From: JAGQWW01 sp041392845
GTDB taxonomy: Bacteria; Bacteroidota; Bacteroidia; Chitinophagales; Saprospiraceae
Length of the DNA stretch: 64,000 bases
Direction: 5' to 3'
Assembly (NCBI GenBank): GCA_041392845.1
Contig: JAWKLG010000011.1
Span: 124,001 to 188,000, forward strand
The notes below the pieces were generated by a model. It ran no database searches, was not told the DNA's origin, and saw nothing but the letters and a program-made list of their open reading frames with translations. This document shows positions 13,101 through 25,100 of the stretch, in pieces. The position numbers and the translations under genes are program-made. The number at the start of each line of letters is the position of its first letter. Position 1 is the first letter of the stretch.

Positions 13101-16100
13101 TAGCAGAACCTGAAGCTCCACAATCATCACTAAGCGATGTAAAGTCATTGGTCCAGGTAACATTGCTACAAACATCACTAGCAACAGCTCCACCGTTGTT
13201 ATCCAACCAATTTTGCAAAGCAAGTGCATTACCGATACCATCACACTGAACTGTCATATCAGATGCTTCTGTATCAATGGTAGGATTGGTGGTATCTTCT
13301 ACTGTTACAGTTGCGGTAGTCTGGCTAAAGTTTCCACAATCATCAGTAACTGTAAAAGTAACAGTTGCAGAACCCGTAGCTCCACAATCATCACTTAATC
13401 CAGTATAATTATGGGTCCAGGTTGTTCCACTACAAATATCACTGGCGGCTGCATTTCCATTGGCATCCAACCAGGCTTGAATATCCGAAGTATTGCCAGC
13501 TCCGTCACATTCAAATGTAACATCCTGGGCTTCTTCATCAATTTCAGGATTAGTAGTATCTTCTATGGTGAAGGTTGCCGTAGTGGTATTGAAATTACCA
13601 CAAACATCAGTTGCTGTGAAAGTCACAATAGCACTTCCTGTATATCCACAATCGTCTGACAATCCTGAGAAATTATTACTCCAGGTAAAGCCACCACAAA
13701 CATCACTTGCAACAGCGCCACCGTTGAATGCTAACCAGGTATTAAGTTGAGTAAGATTTCCGGCACCATCACATTCCACTGTCATATTGGAAGCAGCAAG
13801 ATCGATCGATGGTGATGTTGTATCTTCAATGGTAAATGTTGCAGTGGTTTGACTGCTATTGCCACATGCATCTGTTACTGTAAAGGTGACAGTTGCACTT
13901 CCAGTAGCTCCACATTCATCGCTTAATCCAGTGAAATTGTGGCTCCAGGTAAAGCTGTTACAATCATCTTCTGCCTCAGCTCCACCGTGGTTATCCAACC
14001 AATTTTGTAAAGCCGCAGTATTTCCTGCGCCATCACATTCTACCGTTTCATCCGAAGCCTCAACTGTAATGGTTGGAGCGGTAGTATCTTCAATAGTAAT
14101 AGTGGCAGTAGTTTGACTACTGTTTCCACAATCATCTGTAACGGTAAAGGTTACAACTGCACTTCCCGTATTTCCACAATCTCCGGTAAATCCGCCAAAG
14201 TCGTTGCTCCAGGTAATTCCTCCACAAACATCGTTAGCAATTGCTCCTCCATTTGCAGTCAACCAATTTTGAACAGCAGTAAGGTTTCCTGCTCCATCAC
14301 ACTCAAGGGTAATATCTGAAGCCTCAGTGCTTATAATTGGAGATGCTGTATCTTCTATTGTAAAGGTTGCTGTTGTTTGGCTGAAGTTGCCACAATCATC
14401 CGTTGCAGTAAAGGTTACTGTTGTTGAACCCGTAGCTCCACAATCATCACTTAATCCGTTGAAATTATTGCTCCATGTAACTCCACCACAAACATCAGAT
14501 GCAACGGCGTCTCCATTTCTTGTCAACCAGCTTTGCAGTTGGGCGAGATTTCCCGCACCATCACATTCTACAGTTTCATTTTGAGCTTCAGTATCAATGC
14601 TAGGATTGGTGGTATCAATAATGGTGAAGGTTGCATTGAAAGTTGTTGCATTTCCACAATCATCTGTGGCAGTGAAGGTTACGGTTGCAGAACCGGTAGC
14701 TCCACAATCATCGCTAAAAGCCACAAAATTATTGGTCCATTTTACCCCTCCACAAATATCACTAGCCACTGCACCTGCCTGAGTATCCAACCAATTTTGC
14801 AATTGAGCCTGATTTCCGGCACCATCACATTCTACGGATAAAGGAGTTGGTCTAACTGAAATAACCGGAGGCGTAGTATCTTCGATCGTAAAGGTTGCAG
14901 TTGTTTGACTGCTGTTTCCACATTCATCTGTTACAGTGAATGTTACAGTAGCACTTCCTGTCAATCCACAATCATCTGAGAATCCTGTGAAGTTATTGGA
15001 CCAGGTTAGATTTACTGAAGCAGATACATTGTCAGAAGCAGTTGCTCCACCATTAGTACTTAACCAATCATTTAATGCCGCAAGATTTCCAGCTCCGTCA
15101 CATTCTACAGTTTGATTCACAGCTTGTGTAATGAATACAGGACTGGTAACATCCATAAATCCTGCATCAACTGTTAGATTTTCATTGCCGCTGGTTACCA
15201 CTATTGGTGCCGTAAGACCAGATCCATTCACATCACTATCCAAGGTGTCATCTCCACCCTGATCCTGTGGTGAATAATCCAATCCAGTCGGACTTGCTGG
15301 CATTCCAAATTCTACCTGGTAGGTACCAGGTCTTAAATTTTCAAAAATATAATTTCCGGTTCCATCTGATGTAGTATTCTCATCTACCGGAGTTCCATTT
15401 CCGGTGGTTCCGAATAATCTCACAGGTACATCTGCCAAGGGCTCTTCCCCAGCATCTTGAATACCATTTTTATTACAATCAAAGAAGGTATAATCACCCA
15501 AACGAGTATTCGCAGTATTTATCATACCCGCATCATAAGTATCATTATATTCTCCGGATGTAAGGACTTCATTGGATGTCATTCCATTATTTACATCCGC
15601 ATCTGAATCGATGCTATCATCACCACCCTGATTTGCGTAGGTGAATTCATATCCGGTAACCAAAGTAAATGTCAATTTATAAGTTCCTGGGAACAGGTTG
15701 CCAAACATGTACATTCCACTGCCATCGGTGGTAGTAGTCAAATCAACCGGTGTTCCGTTTCCGGTGTTACCCGTCAATTGAACGGTCACATCTTCCAAGC
15801 CTGGTTCTCCTGCATCCTGATGCCGTTTCCGTTCACATCTTCCCATACAAAGTCTCCAATCTTGGTATTCGCGGTGATGATACCCGCGTCAAAATCAGGA
15901 TAATTTTCTCCTGAGGTGATGATTTCATTGATCGTCATTCCATTGGCCTGATCAGCGTCTGAATCTACCGTATCATCCGCTCCTTCATCTGTGTAGGTGA
16001 AGCTGTAGCCGGTTGGAAGGTCGAAGGTTACTTTATAAGAACCTGGTACCAAACCATCAAAGAAGTAGATTCCTGATGCATTGGTAGTGGTAGTTCTGTT

Positions 16101-19100
16101 TACAATGGTTCCGTTTCCGGTTGTTCCATCAAGGGTAACAGTAATGTTGCCAACGCCCGGCTCACCTCCGTCTTGAAGGCCATTTCCGTTTAAGTCTTCC
16201 CATACGAAATTACCAAGGGTGGCTGGCTGATAATAGCCTGCATCAAAGTCCTGGTAGTATTGTCCACTTATCAAAACAGTGGTAGCAGTCATTCCATAAT
16301 TCGGTGAGAATGGATCTGATTCCGGATCTGAATCAATTGTATCATCTGCTCCTTGATTCTGGTAAGAATTGGTGTAACCTACCGGAGTGATGAAGGTTGT
16401 TTTATAGGTTCCTGGGAACAGATTTCCAAACATATACATACCACTTCCATCGGTGGTAGTAGTCAAATCAACTGGAGTTCCATTTCCGGTTGTTCCGGTC
16501 AAGCGAACAGTTACATCTTCGATGCCCGGTTCTCCTGCATCCTGGATGCCGTTTCCGTTGGTGTCATCCCATACAAAGTCGCCAATCTTGGTGTTGGCAG
16601 TATTGATGATACCCGCGTCAAAGTCAGGATAGTTTTCTCCTGAGGTGATGATTTCGTTGATCGTCATTCCATTGGCCTGATCTGCGTCTGAATCTACCGT
16701 ATCATCCGCTCCTTCATCTGTGTAAGTGAAAGAGTAGCCGGTTGGAAGATCGAAGGTTACTTTATAAGAACCCGGTACCAAACCATCAAAGAAATAAATT
16801 CCTGATGCATTGGTAGTGGTAGTTCTGTTTACTACCGCTCCGTTTCCGGTTGTTCCGTCAAGGGTAACGGTAATGTTACCTACTCCCGGCTCTCCTCCGT
16901 CTTGAAGACCGTTTCCATTCAGGTCTTCCCAAACGAAATTACCCAGTGTGGCTGGCTGATAATAACCTGCGTCAAAGTCCTGGTAGTATTGTCCACTTAC
17001 CAATACGGTAGTTGCCGTCATTCCATAATTTGGTGAGAATGGATCAGCGTCAGGATCTGAATCCAAGGCATCATTTCCACCTTCATTTTGATATGAATTG
17101 GTATATCCGACCGGAGTGATGAAAGTTGTTTTATAAGTACCTGGGAATAGATTGCCAAACATATACATTCCACTACCGTCGGTGGTAGTAGTCAAATCAA
17201 CAGCAGTTCCATTTCCAGTCGTTCCTGTCAAGCGAACGGTTACATCTTCTATGCCTGGCTCTCCGGCATCCTGGATTCCGTTGCCGTTGGTGTCTTCCCA
17301 TACGAAGTCACCAATCTTGGTATTGGCTGTATTGATCATACCGGCATCGTAGGTGTCGTTGTATTCACCTGATACCAGTACTTCGTTTATCGTCATTCCA
17401 TTGGTCTGATTCGCATCTGAATCTACAGTGTCATCTGCTCCTTCATCCAAATAAGTGAAAGAGTAACCCGTTGGAGTGGTAAAGGTCAGTTTGTAGGTTC
17501 CTGGGAACAGGTTGCCAAACATGTACATTCCACTTCCATCGGTAGTAGTCGTCAAATCTATCGGTGTTCCATTTCCGGTATTACCTGTTAATTGAACGGT
17601 TACATCTTCCAAACCTGGTTCGCCTGCATCCTGAATACCGTTACCATTTACATCTTCCCATACAAAATCTCCAATCTTGGTATTCGCTGTATTGATCATA
17701 CCCGCATCATAGGTGTCATTGTACTCACCTGATTCCAGTACTTCGTTTATCGTCATTCCATTGGTCTGATTCGCATCTGAATCTGCGGTATCGTCTGCTC
17801 CTTCATCCAAATAAGTGAATGAGTAACCCGTTGGAGTCGTAAAGGTCAGTTTGTAGGTTCCTGGGAACAAATTACCAAACATGTACATTCCACTGCCATC
17901 CGTAGTGGTCGTCAAATCAACCGGGGTTCCGTTTCCGGTATTACCCGTCAATTGAACCGTTACATCTTCCAAGCCTGGTTCGCCGGCATCCTGAATACCA
18001 TTTCCATTCACATCTTCCCATACAAAATCTCCAATTTTGGTATTGGCGGTGTTGATCATACCGGCATCGTAAGTGTCATTGTATTCACCTGATACCAGTA
18101 CTTCGTTTATCGTCATTCCATTGGTCTGATTCGCATCTGAATCTGCAGTATCGTCTGCTCCTTCATCCAAATAAGTGAATGAGTAACCCTGTTGGAGTTG
18201 TGAATGTCGGCTTGTAGGTTCCTGGGAACAGATTACCAAACATATACATTCCGCTGCCATCCGTAGTAGTTGTCAAATCAACAGGCGTTCCGTTTCCGGT
18301 GTTACCCGTTAATTGAACCGTTATATCTTCCAAGCCTGGTTCGCCTGCATCCTGAATACCATTTCCATTCACATCTTCCCATACAAAATCGCCAATCTTG
18401 GTATTTGCATGTGTTGATGATACCGAAGCATCGTAGGTATCATTGTACTCACCCGATACCAATACTTCGTTTATTGTCATTCCAGTCGAACGATTTGCAT
18501 CGGAATCGATTGAATCGTCAGAACCCTGATTTCTATAGGTGAAGCTATAACCGGTTAAGGTTGTGAATGTCAGCTTGTAGGTTCCTGGGAACAGATTTCC
18601 GAACATGTACATTCCACTGCCATCAGTGGTGGTAGTCAAATCAACCGGAGTTCCGTTTCCGGTGTTACCCGTCAATTGAACTGTCACATCTTCCAAACCT
18701 GGTTCACCTGCATCTTGAATACCGTTTCCATTCACATCTTCCCAAACAAAATCGCCAATCTTGGTATTTGCAGTGTTGATGATACCCGCGTCAAAATCAG
18801 GATAATTTTCTCCTGAGGTGATGATTTCGTTGATCGTCATTCCATTAGCCTGATCTGCATCTGAATCGATGGTATCATCAGCTCCTTCATCGGAATAAGT
18901 GAAGCTGTAACCCGTTGGAAGGTCGAAGGTTACTTTATAAGAACCCGGTACCAAACCATCAAAGAAATAAATTCCTGATGCATTGGTAGTGGTAGTTCTG
19001 TTTACAATGGTTCCGTTTCCGGTTGTTCCATCAAGGGTAACAGTTATGTTCCCAACTCCTGGTTCTCCTCCGTCTTGAAGGCCATTTCCGTTCAGGTCTT

Positions 19101-22100
19101 CCCATACAAAATTTCCAAGGGTGGCTGGCTGATAATAACCCGCATCAAAATCCTGGTAGTATTGTCCACTTACAAGTGTGGTATTTGCAGTTAATCCATA
19201 ATTCGCACTTCCAGAGTTTGTATTAGCATCAGAATCAAGAGCATCATCTGTTCCTTGGTTTCTATAGGTATTATTATAACCTATCGGAGTAATAAATCTT
19301 ACCCTGTAAATCCCTGGTATCAGATTTCCAAACATATACATTCCACTTGCCATCGGTAGTTGTTGTCAAATCAACAGCAGTTCCATTCCCGGTTGTTCCA
19401 GTTAATTGAACAGATACATCTTCTATACCTGGTTCTCCTGCATCCTGAATACCGTTTCCATTCACATCTTCCCATACAAAATCTCCGATCTTGGTATTTG
19501 CAGTGTTGATCATACCGGCATCATAGGTATCATTGTACTCACCTGATTCCAGTACTTCGTTTATCGTCATTCCATTGGTCTGATTCGCATCTGAATCTGC
19601 GGTATCGTCTGCTCCTTCATCCAAATAAGTGAAAGAGTAACCCGTTGGAGTGGTAAAGGTCAGTTTGTACGTTCCTGGGAACAGGTTGCCAAACATGTAC
19701 ATTCCACTTCCATCGGTGGTAGTAGTCAAATCAACTGGAGTTCCGTTTCCGGTATTACCCGTCAATTGAACCGTTACATCTTCCAAACCTGGCTCTCCTG
19801 CATCCTGAATACCATTTCCATTCACATCTTCCCATACAAAATCTCCAATCTTGGTATTCGCGGTATTGATCATACCGGCATCGTAAGTATCATTGTACTC
19901 ACCTGATACCAGTACTTCGTTTATTGTCATTCCATTGGTCTGATTCGCATCTGAATCTACAGTGTCATCTGCTCCTTCATCCAAATAAGTGAAAGAGTAA
20001 CCCGTTGGCGTGGTAAAGGCCAGTTTGTACGTTCCTGGGAACAAATTACCGAACATGTACATTCCACTTCCATCAGTAGTGGTGGTCAAATCAACCGGCG
20101 TTCCGTTTCCGGTATTACCTGTTAATTGAACCGTTACATCCTCTAAACCTGGTTCGCCTGCATCCTGAATACCATTTCCATTCACATCTTCCCATACAAA
20201 ATCTCCAATCTTGGTATTCGCGGTGTTGATGATACCCGCGTCAAAGTCAGGATAGTTTTCTCCTGAGGTGATGATTTCATTGATCGTCATTCCATTGGCC
20301 TGATCTGCATCTGAGTCGATGGTATCATCTGCTCCTTCATCTGTGTAGGTGAAAGAGTAGCCGGTTGGAAGATCGAAGGTTACTTTATAAGAACCCGGTA
20401 CCAAACCATCAAAGAAGTAAATTCCTGATGCATTGGTAGTGGTAGTTCTGTTTACAATGGTTCCATTTCCGGTTGTTCCATCAAGGGTAACGGTGATGTT
20501 CCCAACTCCTGGTTCTCCTCCGTCTTGAAGTCCATTTCCGTTCAGGTCTTCCCAAACGAAATTACCCAGAGTTGCTGGCTGATAATATCCTGCATCAAAG
20601 TCCTGGTAGTATTGTCCACTTACCAATACGGTGGTAGCAGTCATTCCATAATTCGGTGAGAATGGATCACCGTCAGGATCTGAATCCAAGGCATCATTTC
20701 CACCTTCATTTTGATAAGAATTGGTATATCCTACCGGAGTAATGAAAGTTGTTTTATAAGTACCTGGGAATAGATTTCCAAACATATACATTCCACTTCC
20801 ATCGGTAGTGGTGAGTCAAATCAACTGCTGTTCCGTTTCCGGTTGTTCCGGTCAAGCGAACGGTTACATCTTCGATTCCTGGTTCTCCAGCATCCTGAAT
20901 GCCGTTGCCGTTGGTGTCTTCCCATACGAAGTCACCAATCTTGGTATCAATCAGGTTTACCAAACCCGCATCATAAGTTCTATTGTCCTCACCTGATTCG
21001 AGGAATTCATTAATCGTCATACCGGTAGACTGATCCGCATCTGAATCTTTAGCATTGTCTGCTCCCTCATCCTGGTAAGTAAATGCATAGCCTGCCGGAG
21101 CCGTAAAAGTAATTTTATAAGTACCCGGTCTCATTCCTCCAAAAAGGTAATATCCGGCACCATCCGTTGTGGTTGTTATATCAACAGGAGTCTCATTTCC
21201 GGTAAATCCGGTCAAACGAACGGTTACATCTTCAATTCCTGGCTCTCCTGCATCCTGAATACCATTTCCATTCAAATCTTCCCAAACATAATCACCAATC
21301 TGAGTACTGGAAATATTGATCAAACCAGCATCAAAATCCTGATAATTTTCACCTGAAGTAATAATTTCATTGGCAGTCATTCCATTTGCCTGGTCTGCAT
21401 CAGAATCCAATGCATCATCTACCCCTTCATTTTGATAGCTGAAAGTGAAACCTGCTGGTAAAGTGAAGGTAGTTTTATAGGTTCCGGGTACAAGTCCATC
21501 AAAGAAGTAAATACCTGAACCATTGGTAGTGGTAGTCAAATTAACTGCCGTTCCATTACCGGTTGTACCTGTCAATGTTACAGTTACACCACCAACTCCT
21601 GGTTCCCCACCATTTTGAATACCATCTCCATTTAAATCATTCCAAACAAAATTACCAATGGTCGCAGGTTTGTAATAGCCAGCATCAAAATCCTGATAGT
21701 TTTGCCCACTCACGATGGTAGTATTAGGAGTTAAGCCATAATTTACGTTTGCAGGATTAGCCACTGGATCCGAATCAAGGGCATCATCTGCTCCTTGATT
21801 TCTATAGGTATTTACATATCCACCAGGAGTGATAAACCTAACCCTGTAAGTACCTGGAGGCAAGTTTGAAAACATGTACATTCCATTTGCATCTGTTGTC
21901 GCTGTGCTGCTAATAGCGTCGCCGTCACTTGCATTTCCAGTCAACTGAACTTCCACGCCTTCAATACCAGGCTCTCCTGCATCTTGAATACCATTTCCAT
22001 TTAAATCTTCCCAGGCAAAGTTTCCAATTTTTGCATCACAATCATCGATAGAATAATCTGAGCCGGTCATATCCAATGCTCCACAAAGACTTCCTCCTCC

Positions 22101-25100
22101 GGATTGGAAATATGCATTCAATTGTGCTAGGGTGGTACTTCCCAAACTTATATTTGAAATATTAAAATAATTGGAATTTGAAGGATTGCTGGCATAAACC
22201 AGGGTAACAATTTTATAACTTCCTTCCAGCCCGGCTGTAAAGCTTGGGCTACTGTTATTGAGCTGTTCCAGAATATAATTTCCACCATTCAATCTGGCCA
22301 ATAAATAGGCAGTACTGTATCCTGCCGGCACCACTGATCCACCATGAGTTGCACTTATCTGACCATTTCCAGCCGGAGCAAGACATACCAGTGGATCTGA
22401 AGCTGATAAATTACCCGCATCAACAGCAGAAAGGTCAACAGTGATTACCTGAGACCTTGAGCTGGTATTTCCACAATTATCTGTTGCGGTCCAGGTGCGT
22501 ATTACCTGATAATTACAGCCCTGACCATTTACCTGATTATAAACAATGGTCACATCATTATCGCAATTATCAGAAGCAGTAACTCCACCTACCCCGATAA
22601 CCGGAGGAGTTGGAAGCGGATAACCAGTTATGGTTGTATTGGAAGGTATTCCACTCAATACCGGAGCCTGCGTATCCACTACTGTAATGACCTGGCTTCT
22701 TGTAGATTGATTTCCACAAGCATCACTGGCTATCCAGGTACGGGTTAAGGTATAATTATTATAATTACAATTATTTGGATTAGTACCTCTGGTACTTGTT
22801 TCATTAAACGAAATAGAAGTACTTCCGCCACAATTATCAGTTGCGGTTGGATTGGCAGGAGCGGGGATATTGCTACATTCAACTGTGGTATTCGCAGGCA
22901 CACCCGACAATACCGGAGCAACATTATCTGTAACTGTTATATCCTGGCTTCTGGTAACCGTATTTCCACAATCGTCTTCTGCTGTCCATGTCCTTCTCAC
23001 AACATAACTGTTTGGACAGAAAGTAGTAATGACTTGCTCAGACATTGAAACACTTACACTACCATCACATAAGTCATTTGCAGTTACATTCGGAGCTGGA
23101 GGCAAAGAACAAGTCACAGTTTGATCTACTGGCACCCCAATTAATTCAGGCGCAATCGGATCCAAAAGAACCACTTGTTGAATACATGAAGCAGTTGTAA
23201 AAGAACCGGTTGCAGTCCATGTTCTTGTCAACACTTTTGGACAAGCTCCCGAAACGATATCTGAATAAGTAACAGTGAAGTTTTCGTTGGCACAATTGAT
23301 ATAAGGACTTCCCAGAGTAGCTGGAGATCTATCATCATGACAATTGATGGTCAAACATGGTGGACAAGTCATAACCGGAGTCCCAGGATGAGGAGGCTCT
23401 ACGCCTGTACCACATCCACCTTCTGCATTGATATCTCCGGATCCATTTACGCCCTGTCCGTTAATCACACCACTATACATAAACCAACCGGAAATACCCG
23501 GCAATTCATTTTTAGCATTGGCAGCTTCTCCAACCTGGACACCGTAAGTGTAATCTGCAGGTTTATGCTGTAATTGAATGGTACCTGACAAACAGCCAAA
23601 GCCGGTTAGATAACTATTGGAATTGTCCATTTCATAATAATCCCAATTTTGATATTTAGTCCCAACTACAGCCGGTACTCCTTTCCAGTCTCTACCCAGA
23701 GCAGACCACTGAGTCCAATTTCTTCTGTTTTCTAATTCAATATGCACATCAAATCCACAGGTAGGATCAGATAGACTTACAATTTTACCGGTTAGCAATG
23801 CTCTTCCTCCTGGTAAAATTGTAAGAGTACCCTGATCTGAATCGAAGTCATATCGAACATTATTTACATCCGGAATACCTGGAAGCCAGAAGGCTCTGTG
23901 TCCGGCCGGATCTTCATATCCGGTTACTACACATTCCGTTACCTGACAGGTTTCCGCACTATTGTTGCCCGAGAAGGAAGTCGCATTTAATCTAACGGGT
24001 CCTACCTTATTGGATTGGCATCCCCCGGCATCTGTCAGGTAAATATTATAATAAATACCAGCCTGAAGTCCTGTTATAATGACAGGGCCACTGTTAAAGG
24101 GTCCGGCGGTATAATCATTTCCAGCATAGGAATAATGAACTGTCAATGGAAAATCAGTACCACATGTCAAACAAACATCAACCAGAATTTCTCCATCCAG
24201 GTCTGTACAAGTGGCCTCTTTATTTACCGTTGCTGAGATGATACCACATTGGGTATTTACACAAGTCTTTACTAAAAATGGATCTGTAGCTGTAGCTGAA
24301 CAAAAACCATTAGAAACAGTTAGACTCACATTCACCACACCTTCCGTTGGCCATGTTACATAATGTGGCCCGGGGCCGGTAGCAGTCGAAGGACTGGCAG
24401 TAGGCCCAAAGTTCCATGTATAAGTAAACCCGGATCCGAAATCTTCTGTTTGAAAAATAGATGGATTATCAGCACAAAGTCCTCCCGGATCATCAATGAC
24501 CGGAACATCCGGCCTACAATCTGAATCATCACAGTCTGTGAATCCGTCGTTATCATCATCCAATCCATTTCCACAAATTTCTACACATCCTGTAACATTT
24601 ACAGTTGCTGTTGCACTTTTGCTACAACCTCTATGATTGGTAACTGTAACTGAATAGGTCGTATTTTCAGTCAAAGGACCGGTAGAAATAGCATTGGAAG
24701 TTGCACCCGTATTCCACTGATAATACAATACCCCATTTTCATCACAATCCCAACTCAATGCATCTATATAAAATGGATTACCTCCTTCATCGGTTATTTT
24801 CACATACCTGGAAGCTTTTGGCATTATAAAACAGAAGCTTTCATAATCGGTATTATCCAAAGTAAAAGAAGTGATCAAATCATAGGCACCGGTTGCAGGT
24901 ACTCCACTGGTCAACAACCAAACATTCAGTCTTGAAGGACTGGAGCTATTTTCTGATTTCGCACTAAAACAGATATTAGACCCTACAGGCATCACCTGAC
25001 CAAAATCCCAAACCACACGCGTATAGATTCCTGAAGTTCCGGCATAAAAATAAGTTCCAACATTGTCCGCCATATTGATGGAGGCATTCTGATTGGTGAT

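Larger units (their letters stand above)
15150..22040 (-). repeat. 19 SdrD_B-like units of about 362 bp
   Basis: Each unit of about 121 residues starts with IGDFVWEDVNGNGIQDAGEP or a variant (an EF-hand-like D-x-N-x-N-G Ca-binding loop). It continues through MYMFGNLFPGTYK and ends with a DAG strand. Three unit types can be told apart. A has DVNGNG/GLEDVTVQL and ends in YNDTYDAG. B has the QNEGG or RNQG insert and ends in YYQDFDAGYYQPAT. C has LGNFVWEDLNGNGLQDGGEP and ends in ENYPDFDAG. The order from the N-terminus is BC A BC AA BC AAAA BC BC A plus a divergent last unit. Many codons differ synonymously between units of identical protein sequence. Confidence 0.85.

Noticed and set aside
100..15000. 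Many plus-strand open frames of 60-132 codons opposite the adhesin
   Set aside because: They lie antisense to a long repeat gene, recur with its period and have Ser/Val-rich low-complexity products. They are shadows of the minus-strand codon pattern.
15817..20816. Phase variation by homopolymer slippage as the cause of the frame breaks
   Set aside because: None of the four sites lies in a homopolymer or short tandem repeat; they look like mixed sister spellings or single-base errors.
2620..22040. CRISPR-like appearance of long regular repeats
   Set aside because: The repeat units are 239-362 bp, code for protein in one frame and have no short spacers.
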